A stretch of 38,950 nt of DNA from an uncultured Flavobacterium sp. (GTDB taxonomy: Bacteria; Bacteroidota; Bacteroidia; Flavobacteriales; Flavobacteriaceae), in assembly GCF_946220915.1 (NCBI RefSeq), contig NZ_CAMIHH010000018.1, positions 1 to 38,950 on the forward strand, read 5' to 3'. Made by a program: the position numbers and the translations under genes. Below the pieces are notes generated by a model that saw only the letters and a list, made by a program, of their open reading frames with translations, ran no database searches and was not told where the DNA came from. Below are positions 17,852 through 25,978 of the stretch, one piece after another (position 1 is the stretch's first letter; each line of letters starts with the position of its first letter).

Positions 17852-19359
17852 GCTTCAGTCAACATTTTCTGTCCAGCCTCGATAACGTCCTCAATGGTAC
17901 CCTTAAGGTTGAAGGCCGCTTCCGGAAGGTGGTCAAGCTCACCGTCGATGATCATGTTGAATCCTTTGATGGTATCTTTGATGTCTACAAGAACGCCCGG
18001 GATACCGGTAAACTGCTCAGCAACGTGGAACGGCTGCGAAAGGAAACGCTGAACACGGCGTGCGCGTGATACGGCCAATTTATCTTCCTCGCTAAGCTCT
18101 TCCATACCAAGGATCGCGATGATGTCCTGTAGCTGCTTGTATTTTTGTAGTATCTCTTTAACCCTTTGCGCACAGTTGTAGTGCTCGTCACCAAGGATGA
18201 GCGGGGTAAGTATCCTTGAAGTTGAGTCCAATGGGTCAACCGCAGGGTAAATACCAAGCTCAGCAATCTTACGGGAAAGTACTGTTGTTGCGTCAAGGTG
18301 GGCAAAGGTTGTAGCCGGTGCCGGGTCGGTAAGGTCATCCGCAGGTACATAAACCGCCTGTACCGATGTGATCGAACCTTTTTTAGTTGACGTGATACGT
18401 TCCTGCATCGCACCCATCTCGGTGGCAAGCGTAGGCTGGTAACCTACCGCAGAAGGCATACGGCCAAGAAGTGCAGACACCTCTGAACCTGCCTGCGTGA
18501 AACGGAAGATGTTGTCAACGAAGAAAAGAACGTCTTTTCCTTGTCCGTCGCCCGCTCCGTCACGGAAGTACTCAGCGATGGTAAGGCCTGAAAGCGCAAC
18601 GCGTGCACGTGCTCCAGGCGGCTCGTTCATCTGCCCGAACACGAATGTAGCTTTAGACTGCCTCATGCCGGCTTTGTCTACTTTGCTAAGGTCCCATCCG
18701 CCGTTCTCCATAGAGTGCATGAAATCGTCACCATACTTGATGATGCCCGACTCAAGCATCTCGCGAAGAAGGTCGTTACCCTCACGTGTCCTTTCCCCTA
18801 CTCCTGCGAATACGGAAAGACCACCGTGGCCCTTAGCGATATTATTGATCAGCTCCTGGATAAGTACTGTTTTACCAACACCGGCACCACCGAAAAGACC
18901 AATTTTACCACCCTTTGCATAAGGTTCGATAAGGTCGATTACTTTGATACCTGTAAAAAGCACTTCCGATGAAGTTGAAAGGTCTTCGAATTTTGGCGCC
19001 TGGCGGTGGATCGGGAGTCCGTTCGCACCTTCTTTAGGCAGCTCTTCAAGCCCGTCGATGGCATCGCCGATAACATTAAACAAACGTCCGTAAACGTCCG
19101 GCCCCACAGGCATCTGGATAGGCGCGCCCGTAGACACAGCCTCCTGGCCCCTGCTCAAACCATCGGTAGAGTCCATTGATATCGTACGAACGGTGTTTTC
19201 ACCCACGTGCGACTGTACTTCAAGGATTAATTTTGAACCATCTTTCTTAGTGATCTCTAATGAATCATAGATCTTTGGAAGTTCGGCGTCCTGCGAGCTG
19301 AAAACTACGTCGACAACCGGCCCGATGATCTGTGCAACTTTTCCTATTACTTTAGACAT
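17848..19359 (-). CDS. atpD: F1F0 ATP synthase beta subunit
   Basis: Catalytic subunit of F1 ATP synthase, 503 residues. Walker A GGAGVGKT is at residues 157-164. GERTREGNDL, the Walker B region (DVLFFVDNIFRFTQAGSEVSALLGRMPSAVGYQPTL is the wider block) and the DELSEED loop variant EELSEEDKLAV are all present. Length and N-terminus (MSKVIGKVAQIIGPVVDVVF) are normal. In Flavobacteriaceae atpD-atpC form a separate unit from the other ATP synthase genes, as seen here. A good promoter lies at 19421-19452, giving a leader of about 55 bases. Confidence 0.97.
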   Translation of the reverse strand: MSKVIGKVAQIIGPVVDVVFSSQDAELPKIYDSLEITKKDGSKLILEVQSHVGENTVRTISMDSTDGLSRGQEAVSTGAPIQMPVGPDVYGRLFNVIGDAIDGLEELPKEGANGLPIHRQAPKFEDLSTSSEVLFTGIKVIDLIEPYAKGGKIGLFGGAGVGKTVLIQELINNIAKGHGGLSVFAGVGERTREGNDLLREMLESGIIKYGDDFMHSMENGGWDLSKVDKAGMRQSKATFVFGQMNEPPGARARVALSGLTIAEYFRDGAGDGQGKDVLFFVDNIFRFTQAGSEVSALLGRMPSAVGYQPTLATEMGAMQERITSTKKGSITSVQAVYVPADDLTDPAPATTFAHLDATTVLSRKIAELGIYPAVDPLDSTSRILTPLILGDEHYNCAQRVKEILQKYKQLQDIIAILGMEELSEEDKLAVSRARRVQRFLSQPFHVAEQFTGIPGVLVDIKDTIKGFNMIIDGELDHLPEAAFNLKGTIEDVIEAGQKMLTEA

Positions 19360-19420
19360 TGCTTATGTATTTATTAAACAGCGATTTATGAATGGCGAAA
19401 AAAGGTCATTTTTTCGAGTG

Positions 19421-19452
19421 CAAAGATAGTTTTTTATTAACGAATTATGCAA
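19421..19452 (-). promoter_or_regulatory. atpD-atpC promoter (TTG-21-TATCTTTG)
   Basis: On the minus strand TTG at 19452-19450 is followed after 21 bases by TATCTTTG at 19428-19421, an exact TAnnTTTG -7 box. The predicted start is near 19414, upstream of the atpD ATG at 19359. Confidence 0.65.
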
Positions 19453-19517
19453 TTTTAATTTTGCGTTTTTTTCGGTAAATGAGCGGAATGTTGGGAATAT
19501 CATTGCCAAAAGGCACC

Positions 19518-19535
19518 TAGGCACCCTGATGCCTA
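19518..19535 (-). terminator. Weak hairpin after the SIMPL-like gene
   Basis: Six-base arms TAGGCA (19518-19523) and TGCCTA (19530-19535) with a 6-base loop, 22 bases after the stop of the minus-strand gene, then GGTGCCTTTTGG on that strand. A short stem with a poor tail, so only a possible terminator. Confidence 0.3.
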
Positions 19536-19557
19536 AGAATTATGATATTTGCATGTG

Positions 19558-20238
19558 CTACTCCGCCGCAAACTTCACGACAAACGTCTTCGAAAGGCTT
19601 CCGGCATAGTTGCCGCTGTTACTACCTATGCCGCTCATCTTCATGATCTGGGTCAGGTACGATTCATAATCAATTCCGCCACCTTGTTTGCCTTCCCTTA
19701 CCTCCATTATTTTTCCCGGCCTGAGGCCAGCACTCACACCAATCACCAATACTTTTGCCTTTGCCCTGTCCATCAGCTTTTTGATCAGTTGCTCTTCGGC
19801 TTTTACCTCGTCGGCGTACTTCAGCACAAACACATCTACCCTTGCGTCGTTCTCTAAAAGGGTTTTTATTTTTTCCACTTCGGCTTCACTGTTTACCACC
19901 ACGCTGCATCCGTTCTCGGTTACACCGCCATAGATTTTAAAATCCAGCATCCCTTTTGACTGGCCAGGCGGATCCACTTTATATTTCCTGCTTTCAAGCT
20001 TCCTCTTGATTTCCTTAAGCTTGTTCTTCTGCTTTTCCTGCTCGGCTATAGGGTCATAATCTTCCTCAATTTCTACTACCATGGTATCGAGGGCGCTATA
20101 GGCATCAACATAAATATTGCATTGAAAAGAAAGGGGTTTTAGCGATATGGTGTCGGTCACTTCTACCTCAATGAATTTGCTTTGGGCAAATGATACAACA
20201 GAAAACAGCATTAGGGCTGTAAGGAAGAGATTTTTCAT
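19558..20238 (-). CDS. SIMPL (DUF541)-like periplasmic protein
   Basis: A 226-residue protein from the ATG at 20238, where a signal peptide begins (MKNLFLTALMLFSVVSFAQ); an upstream in-frame start at 20262 adds eight residues before it and is less likely. The mature part has a central charged helical stretch (about residues 68-90, EEDYDPIAEQEKQKNKLKEIKRKL), then a VVVNSEAEVEKIKTLLENDARV segment and (K)LMDRAKAKVLVIGVSAGLRPGKIMEV. That last pattern, in which residues called AxxKAxxLAxxxGxxLGxxxxV recur, is characteristic of SIMPL/DUF541 proteins, whose role is poorly defined. It sits between glmS and atpD on the same strand but is separated from glmS by a strong terminator. Confidence 0.7.
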   Translation of the reverse strand: MKNLFLTALMLFSVVSFAQSKFIEVEVTDTISLKPLSFQCNIYVDAYSALDTMVVEIEEDYDPIAEQEKQKNKLKEIKRKLESRKYKVDPPGQSKGMLDFKIYGGVTENGCSVVVNSEAEVEKIKTLLENDARVDVFVLKYADEVKAEEQLIKKLMDRAKAKVLVIGVSAGLRPGKIMEVREGKQGGGIDYESYLTQIMKMSGIGSNSGNYAGSLSKTFVVKFAAE

Positions 20239-20283
20239 TGATATATAAATTGGTTTTAGCAAACGTAGGGAATTTTAGGATGC

Positions 20284-20321
20284 AAAAAAGCGGCTTGAAA
20301 TAATTTTCCAGCCGCTTTTTT
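20284..20321 (-). terminator. Terminator of glmS
   Basis: Twelve-base arms (AAAAAAGCGGCT at 20284-20295, complement at 20310-20321) with a 14-base loop. It begins 18 bases after the glmS stop codon and is followed on the minus strand by T-rich sequence from the second arm. Confidence 0.8.
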
Positions 20322-20338
20322 TAAATGTTATGCAAGGA

Positions 20339-22186
20339 TTACTCCACCGTAACCGACTTCGCCAAATTCCTTGGCTGGTCTACGTTACAGCCCCTCATTA
20401 CCGCAATGTGGTACGAAAGCAGCTGTAGCGGGATGGTAGTAAGCAGCGGCGACAAAGCATCCGATGTGTCCGGTACTTCAATTACGTGATCGGCAAGATT
20501 CCTTACCTGTACGTCGCCTTTGGTAACCACGGCAATGATCTTTCCGCTCCTTGATTTTATCTCCTGTATGTTGCTCACGATCTTGTCGTAATGCTCCTGT
20601 TTTTGTGCTACAACTACTACCGGCATCTGCTCGTCGATAAGCGCGATAGGCCCGTGCTTCATCTCGGCAGCAGGGTATCCTTCGGCGTGGATGTACGATA
20701 TTTCTTTAAGCTTCAATGCGCCTTCAAGCGCTACCGGGAAGTTGTACCCCCTGCCCAGGTAAAGGCAGTTTGCCGCATCCTTATAAATGGCAGCAATTTC
20801 TTTGGCCACATCATTGGTTTCAAGGGCTTCCTGCACTTTTTCCGGTATCAGCTCCAGTTCCTGAAGGTACCTGTGGAAATCAGAGTTATTCATAGTGCCT
20901 TTTGCCTGCGCAATGCGAAGTGCGATAAGCGTTAGCACTGTGATCTGGGTTGTAAATGCTTTTGTAGAAGCAACACCAATTTCCGGGCCTGCGTGTGTGT
21001 AAGCCCCGGCGTCTGTTTCGCGGGAAATAGATGAACCAACAACGTTGCATACGCCAAATACGAAAGCACCATTTTGCCTGGCAAGCTTAATGGCCGCAAG
21101 GGTATCTGCAGTTTCACCTGATTGTGATATGGCAATAACGATATCCGTTGGGCGGATGATCGGGTTCCTGTAGCGGAATTCCGAAGCATATTCAACCTCA
21201 ACCGGTATGCGTGTAAATTCTTCAAAGATATATTCGGCCACAAGCCCCGCATGCCATGAAGTCCCGCATGCTATGATAAGGATCCTATCGGCATTAAGGA
21301 ATTTTTGAAGGTTATCTTCAATACCTGCCATTTTGATAAGCCCTTCGTTAGCATGAAGCCTTCCTCGGTACGTATCCTTGATAACGCTTGGCTGCTCATA
21401 AATTTCCTTAAGCATGAAGTGGTCGTAACCGCCTTTCTCTATTTGCTCAAGGTTCATTTGCAGCTCCTGGATATAGGGGTCAACCAACGAGTCATCTTTG
21501 ATCTTCCTTATCTTCATTGGCTTGTGCAGGCGTACAATGGCCATCTCCTCATCTTCGAGATATATGGCGTTTGACGTATATTCGATAAACGGAGAAGCGT
21601 CAGATGCTATGAAAAATTCATCTTTGCCAACGCCGATAGCCAACGGGCTTCCCAAACGGGCAGCAACAATTTCGTTTGGCCTTTCTTTATCGAATACGGC
21701 TATGGCATAAGCCCCAACTACCTGGTTAAGCGCCACCTGTACGGCTTTGCCCAGCTTCAGGTTATCTTTTTTCTTAACGTCTTCTATCAGGTTTATCAAA
21801 ACTTCCGTATCGGTATCCGACTGGAACGTATATCCCCTGTTGATAAGCTCCTTTTTAAGCGGCTCATAGTTTTCGATGATGCCGTTGTGCACTATTACCA
21901 GGTTGCCCGAATTGGAAAAGTGAGGGTGCGAGTTAACATCGTTCGGCACACCGTGCGTGGCCCAGCGCGTATGCCCAATACCTATGTTGCCTTCGGTACT
22001 GATTTCTTTAGTAGCTTTTTCTTCAAGGTCGGAAACCTTGCCTTTGGTTTTGCACAATGTCATTTCGCCATTGTTGTACAAAACAACCCCGGCACTGTCG
22101 TAACCCCTGTATTCGAGCCTTCTGAGCCCTTTAATGATTACAGGGTATGCTTCCCTGTGACCGATGTAACCTACAATTCCACACAT
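20339..22186 (-). CDS. glmS: Glutamine--fructose-6-phosphate aminotransferase (isomerizing)
   Basis: Makes glucosamine-6-phosphate from fructose-6-phosphate and glutamine, the first step to UDP-GlcNAc for peptidoglycan and lipopolysaccharide. A 615-residue protein. It starts MCGIVGYIGHREAYP, with Cys2 as the class II glutaminase nucleophile. The N-terminal domain also has GIGHTRWATHG and DTEVL. Two SIS domains follow (IIACGTSWHAGLVAEYIFE, SQSGETADTLAAI; then LYLGRGYNFPVALEGALKLKEISYIHAEGY and EMKHGPIALID). The C-terminal tail ends NLAKSVTVE as in the family. It starts 14 bases after the DUF4270 gene stop, forming an apparent operon with that gene and the starch-synthase-like gene. No glmS ribozyme-like leader is possible in so short a gap. 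Confidence 0.97.
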   Translation of the reverse strand: MCGIVGYIGHREAYPVIIKGLRRLEYRGYDSAGVVLYNNGEMTLCKTKGKVSDLEEKATKEISTEGNIGIGHTRWATHGVPNDVNSHPHFSNSGNLVIVHNGIIENYEPLKKELINRGYTFQSDTDTEVLINLIEDVKKKDNLKLGKAVQVALNQVVGAYAIAVFDKERPNEIVAARLGSPLAIGVGKDEFFIASDASPFIEYTSNAIYLEDEEMAIVRLHKPMKIRKIKDDSLVDPYIQELQMNLEQIEKGGYDHFMLKEIYEQPSVIKDTYRGRLHANEGLIKMAGIEDNLQKFLNADRILIIACGTSWHAGLVAEYIFEEFTRIPVEVEYASEFRYRNPIIRPTDIVIAISQSGETADTLAAIKLARQNGAFVFGVCNVVGSSISRETDAGAYTHAGPEIGVASTKAFTTQITVLTLIALRIAQAKGTMNNSDFHRYLQELELIPEKVQEALETNDVAKEIAAIYKDAANCLYLGRGYNFPVALEGALKLKEISYIHAEGYPAAEMKHGPIALIDEQMPVVVVAQKQEHYDKIVSNIQEIKSRSGKIIAVVTKGDVQVRNLADHVIEVPDTSDALSPLLTTIPLQLLSYHIAVMRGCNVDQPRNLAKSVTVE

Positions 22187-22200
22187 AAGTAATAGCTAAA

Positions 22201-23835
22201 TTAATTGGGTTTGGTATAAAAAATTTCAAGTTTAAGGCGTTTGTTATAGTTCGGGTCACCTAAAGGAATGTTCGTCCCAAATAGTATTGTCCCGAAGGGC
22301 TGCATTACCGAAGATACCGGCAGGGTATTAACCTGAACCGGGGCTGTCAGGCCATTATTGGTAAAGGTTTCCCCTTCCAACGGCTCCCTCAATGCCGCAT
22401 TTCCTGTAAGGTTTATGTATTCTGTTACAACAAGGCCCAGCTTTACATTGGTGGAATCCTTGTTGACAAGGTTATTGATATGGTCGGTAATCCTTATTTT
22501 ATATTTTCCTTCGCCATTGGCATCTTTCTCCAATATGCCGCCGTGCACAAATTTATCGTATTTAGGGTTCAGCGCAGTGGTAGATACGTCGTTATAATAA
22601 TCTGTTAACGGCCTCTTATTATTCACATCATATAAGGTAACCCGCAGGGGCTCTATAGCGCCTGCCATAGCGGCTTTGTCTACATAGAATACCAGGTTGG
22701 CCTCGTTTATTAACGTTTTTCCCGTTGCCTCGTCCGGCTCAAGCGCAGCAAGCAAATCTTCGTTAATGTCGATAAACGCCATAGACCCTACGCCGCCCTT
22801 GATGTACAGCTTTTCATCGCCTGCAACATTATCAGGTGTCGCTATGACAGATGCATAATCCGGATTTGGCGTATTTTCAAAAAAGTTCACCGTATTGCCT
22901 TTCAGGTTCAGGGTCATGGTTTTCGCTTCTTTTTCAACACTATGCACTCCTCCAGGGCATGTTGTGCAGGCAATATAATCCCTGTACTTTATCGTAATGG
23001 TGCCCTGGTCGAACCTTGGCGAGATCATTACCGATTGCCCGGTTTGCGTAACTTTAAAGTACAAGCCCCTGAAGTATTCCTTAAATACATTGTTGTTTAC
23101 CAGCTTGCCCGCCGCTCCGGGGCCAAAAAGCATATTTTGGAATTCGTTCTTGTCAAAGTACATGAAAATGCCGGGAGCCTTGCGCTCCACCACTTTTGCA
23201 ACGCTTTGTCCCTCAGGAACGGCAGACCGTTCTATCTCGGCTTTGCTAATGGCAAAATCGGTGCTCTGGGCAGCCGAAAAGTTATTGAGCCGGGCTCCTA
23301 CTTTGGCCGCATCTACAAGCGGCATGTCATCAGAATAATATTTCTGGCCGGTCACGAAAGAGGTGCCTGGATCGGAGTCGCGAAGAAAAAAACCGTTCCT
23401 GTATACCTCAAGGTTAATTTTACCCCCTTCGGTGCCATAAATGGAATCGAGCGCATAAGTAGTTATGCCTGTTTCCGAATCTGTCTCTTCTATCGAACTG
23501 TAGTAAGGCACGTAAAGATACACTGAATCTACTTCAGGTTCATAAAGCGTTGGGTTGGCCGTTGCAAGTTCCACCTGCGTTACAAAATGCGCAACGGTTT
23601 TCCCGAATACCGGGTTATCGTAAGCGCCAAGCGTGTTTACAGGAAGGTTGTTGGATTGTATAACACCGGTAGCCCTGTCATAGGCCGTTACAGGAACTAC
23701 AAGCTTGGTCATGCCGTAATGCACGTCGTCATCAATAATGTCCGAACCAATGGAATTATAGTCAGTATCACATGCCGCAACTGACACTATACTTAAAGCA
23801 ATAATGAATTTTTTCAAAAGGGAACTGATAATCAT
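22201..23835 (-). CDS. DUF4270 family lipoprotein
   Basis: A 544-residue lipoprotein: hydrophobic leader ending VSVAAC with Cys22 as the lipid attachment site. The mature part begins DTDYNSIGSDIIDDD, the typical opening of DUF4270 proteins in Flavobacteriia, and continues as a beta-rich envelope protein (VDSVYLYVPYYSS, GLYFKVTQTGQSVMI, LVFYVDKAAM). One cysteine pair (CTTCPGG) is visible mid-protein. Function is unknown. Acidic residues just after the lipidated cysteine are compatible with surface export in this phylum, but this is a guess. It lies between the starch-synthase-like gene (17-base gap) and glmS (14-base gap), which suggests a link to envelope sugar supply. Confidence 0.85.
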   Translation of the reverse strand: MIISSLLKKFIIALSIVSVAACDTDYNSIGSDIIDDDVHYGMTKLVVPVTAYDRATGVIQSNNLPVNTLGAYDNPVFGKTVAHFVTQVELATANPTLYEPEVDSVYLYVPYYSSIEETDSETGITTYALDSIYGTEGGKINLEVYRNGFFLRDSDPGTSFVTGQKYYSDDMPLVDAAKVGARLNNFSAAQSTDFAISKAEIERSAVPEGQSVAKVVERKAPGIFMYFDKNEFQNMLFGPGAAGKLVNNNVFKEYFRGLYFKVTQTGQSVMISPRFDQGTITIKYRDYIACTTCPGGVHSVEKEAKTMTLNLKGNTVNFFENTPNPDYASVIATPDNVAGDEKLYIKGGVGSMAFIDINEDLLAALEPDEATGKTLINEANLVFYVDKAAMAGAIEPLRVTLYDVNNKRPLTDYYNDVSTTALNPKYDKFVHGGILEKDANGEGKYKIRITDHINNLVNKDSTNVKLGLVVTEYINLTGNAALREPLEGETFTNNGLTAPVQVNTLPVSSVMQPFGTILFGTNIPLGDPNYNKRLKLEIFYTKPN

Positions 23836-23852
23836 AGGTTTTTTAAATTTAT

Positions 23853-24659
23853 CTATAAAACCTGATTTTTATAGAAATTAGTATACGCCGCTGCAAAATT
23901 ATCTTTGGACACATACGGCAGGAACGGTTTGCCTGAGGCTTCAACAGCCTGCTGCAACCCGTCTGACAGGTTTTCAGACGCTATAATCAGTGCATCCGAG
24001 TGGGCCATGGATGCTTTAAGTATGTTTTCATAATCCGGCACTTCCAGCATTTTTACATCTTCTTCGGGAACGTTGTCAAAAAGTACTTTTTTGAGCATGT
24101 CCTTATCCAGTGTACCGTCGAAGGACTGGTTGTATACCGAAGTTACGATCTTTGTGTCGGCAAAAAGTGCCTCGTGCTTATAGTAGTGCTTCATGTATAT
24201 GGGCAGCATCGCCGCAAGCCAGCCATGCACATGGATAATGTCCGGCACCCAGTTGAGCTTTTTAACGGTTTCGACAACTCCTTTTGCAAAAAAGATCGAA
24301 CGCTCATCATTATCAGGGTACAGCGCGCCATCCTCATCGGTAAACGTAGCCTTCCTTTTAAAATACTCATCGTTATCTATGAAATAGACCTGTATGCGTT
24401 CCTTTGGGATGGATGCCACCTTGATTATAAGCGGCATGTCCATGTCGTTTACTACCAAATTCATTCCCGATAAGCGGATCACTTCGTGCAGCTGGTGTCT
24501 CCTCTCATTAATGTTGCCATACCGGGGCATGAAAATCCTGATCTGCCCGCCCTGGTCATTTATCATTTTAGGCACATCATACGACATCAATGACACCTCA
24601 TTTTCCGCCAGATACGGCACAACTTCAGATGATACATACAATATCCTCTTATCCTCCAT
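23853..24659 (-). CDS. Starch/glycogen-synthase-like protein (GT5 N-terminal domain only)
   Basis: A 268-residue protein that databases usually call glycogen/starch synthase. It resembles only the first Rossmann half of GT5 enzymes: MEDKRILYVSSEVVPYLAENEVSL, then the P.Y motif (FMPRYGNIN), VYFIDNDEYF, NDERSIFFAKGVVE and PDIIHVHGWLAAMLPIYMK. The KxGGL loop that binds ADP-glucose is replaced (AENEVSLMSYDVP), and the whole C-terminal GT-B domain with its catalytic lysine/glutamate region is absent. Glycogen synthase activity is therefore not expected. The start is ATG at 24659; two codons upstream is an in-frame TTG. It heads an apparent operon with the DUF4270 gene and glmS and is divergent from panC. 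Confidence 0.8.
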   Translation of the reverse strand: MEDKRILYVSSEVVPYLAENEVSLMSYDVPKMINDQGGQIRIFMPRYGNINERRHQLHEVIRLSGMNLVVNDMDMPLIIKVASIPKERIQVYFIDNDEYFKRKATFTDEDGALYPDNDERSIFFAKGVVETVKKLNWVPDIIHVHGWLAAMLPIYMKHYYKHEALFADTKIVTSVYNQSFDGTLDKDMLKKVLFDNVPEEDVKMLEVPDYENILKASMAHSDALIIASENLSDGLQQAVEASGKPFLPYVSKDNFAAAYTNFYKNQVL

Positions 24660-24694
24660 CTTCAATAGCTTAATTTTATTTGGTCATAAAAACA

Positions 24695-24716
24695 CGCAAA
24701 ATTAAACAATTTTGCG
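24695..24716. promoter_or_regulatory. Perfect inverted repeat between the GT5-like gene and panC
   Basis: Arms CGCAAAATT (24695-24703) and AATTTTGCG (24708-24716) separated by AAAC. The right arm supplies the TTTG -33 box of the panC promoter. The left arm contains, on the minus strand, TAATTTTG at 24704-24697, a possible -7 box for the GT5-like operon. One protein bound here could act on both directions, or the symmetry may simply come from two back-to-back promoters. Confidence 0.5.
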
Positions 24717-24743
24717 CATCTTGCCACTAAATAATTAATTTTG
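24711..24743 (+). promoter_or_regulatory. panC promoter (TTTG-21-TAATTTTG)
   Basis: TTTG at 24711-24714 and TAATTTTG at 24736-24743 fit the Bacteroidota -33/-7 consensus with a 21-base spacer. Transcription would start near 24749, about 18 bases before the panC ATG. It would drive the long run panC to the GT51 gene. Confidence 0.65.
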
Positions 24744-24766
24744 CATTGATTTTTAATTTTAACTTA

Positions 24767-25612
24767 ATGCTCATTTTCAATAATAAAGCCGGTTTGGAGA
24801 ATGTTTTGTCCAACTATTTAAACGTTAAGGCTGCCATAGGGTTTGTCCCTACAATGGGTGCGCTGCACGAAGGCCACCTCTCGCTCATGCAACGGTCGGT
24901 TAGCGAAAATGATGTTACAGTGGTTAGCATTTTTGTAAATCCTACACAATTCAATAATCCGGAAGACCTTGAAAAATACCCGAGGACACTGGATGCCGAC
25001 GTGGAAAAAATAAAGACAGTGAGCGAAAGGATCATTGTGTTCGCCCCAACCACAGATGAAATGTATGATGGTAATACTGCCTCCACCCCTTTCTCATTCG
25101 ACGGGCTCGAAAACCAGATGGAAGGCGCTTTCAGGCCTGGGCATTTTGATGGCGTGGGCACGATAGTAAAGAAACTGTTCAAAATTGTGCGACCAACAAA
25201 TGCCTATTTTGGCGAGAAGGACTTCCAGCAGCTGCAAATAATAAAAAAGCTGGTGGAAAAGGAAAACCTGCCCGTACATGTTATAGGCTGCCCGATAAGC
25301 CGCCTGGCCAATGGACTGGCAATGAGCTCGCGAAATGAACGGCTTACCAGCCAGGAAAAGCAGGATGCGGGTTTTATTTTTTCGATACTTCAGGAAGCCC
25401 GGAAACAATTTGAAAGCCAGGATATTGAAAGCATAAAACGGTATGTTGACAATGCCTTTGCTGCGCATCCTGAATTTTCGGTGGACTACTTTGAGATTGC
25501 CGCAGAGGACGACCTGAAACCCGCCATTATTAAAGAAAACAAGAGATATAGGGCTTTCATTGCAGTTTTTTTAAGCAATGTGAGGCTAATTGACAATATT
25601 TCATTAAATTGA
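24767..25612 (+). CDS. panC: Pantothenate synthetase
   Basis: Joins pantoate and beta-alanine with ATP to make pantothenate. A 281-residue protein from the ATG at 24767; seven residues of upstream open frame lie over the predicted start of transcription and do not belong. The signature PTMGALHEGH is at residues 28-37. NPTQF, the GAFRPGHFDGV loop, GEKDFQQL and the end motif SSRNERL are in place. The next gene, panD, makes the beta-alanine that PanC uses, 13 bases downstream. Confidence 0.97.
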   Translation: MLIFNNKAGLENVLSNYLNVKAAIGFVPTMGALHEGHLSLMQRSVSENDVTVVSIFVNPTQFNNPEDLEKYPRTLDADVEKIKTVSERIIVFAPTTDEMYDGNTASTPFSFDGLENQMEGAFRPGHFDGVGTIVKKLFKIVRPTNAYFGEKDFQQLQIIKKLVEKENLPVHVIGCPISRLANGLAMSSRNERLTSQEKQDAGFIFSILQEARKQFESQDIESIKRYVDNAFAAHPEFSVDYFEIAAEDDLKPAIIKENKRYRAFIAVFLSNVRLIDNISLN

Positions 25613-25625
25613 TTACCTTTGCGCC

Positions 25626-25976
25626 ATGCAAATTCAAGTTGTAAAGTCCAAGATTCACCGCGTTAAGGTGACTGGAGCTGATTTAAATTACATAGGCAGC
25701 ATTACCATTGACGAAGCGTTGATGGAAGCCGCCAATCTTATTGAAGGTGAAAAAGTTTCTATCGTAAACATCAATAATGGTGAGCGCCTGGAAACTTATG
25801 TGATCAAAGGAAACAGGAACAGCGGCGAGATAACGCTAAACGGCCCTGCGGCAAGAAAGGTACAAAAGGGCGACATCATCATCATTATCTCTTACGGCAT
25901 CCTGCCTATAGAAGAAGCGAAGGCGTTCAAGCCGTCCATCATCTTTCCAAATGAAAATGACAACTCGTTAACATAG
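25626..25976 (+). CDS. panD: Aspartate 1-decarboxylase
   Basis: Converts aspartate to beta-alanine for pantothenate and CoA synthesis. A 116-residue pyruvoyl enzyme made as a proenzyme that cleaves itself between Gly24 and Ser25 (YIGSITID), turning Ser25 into the pyruvoyl group. The NGERLETYVI block with its active-site arginine and tyrosine, and NGPAAR, are conserved. It directly follows panC, and the following membrane protein gene begins 2 bases after its stop codon. Confidence 0.97.
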   Translation: MQIQVVKSKIHRVKVTGADLNYIGSITIDEALMEAANLIEGEKVSIVNINNGERLETYVIKGNRNSGEITLNGPAARKVQKGDIIIIISYGILPIEEAKAFKPSIIFPNENDNSLT

Positions 25977-25978
25977 CT

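Noticed and set aside
20339..22201. A glmS ribozyme or riboswitch ahead of glmS
   Set aside because: Only 14 bases separate glmS from the upstream gene, and the ribozyme is typical of Gram-positive bacteria.
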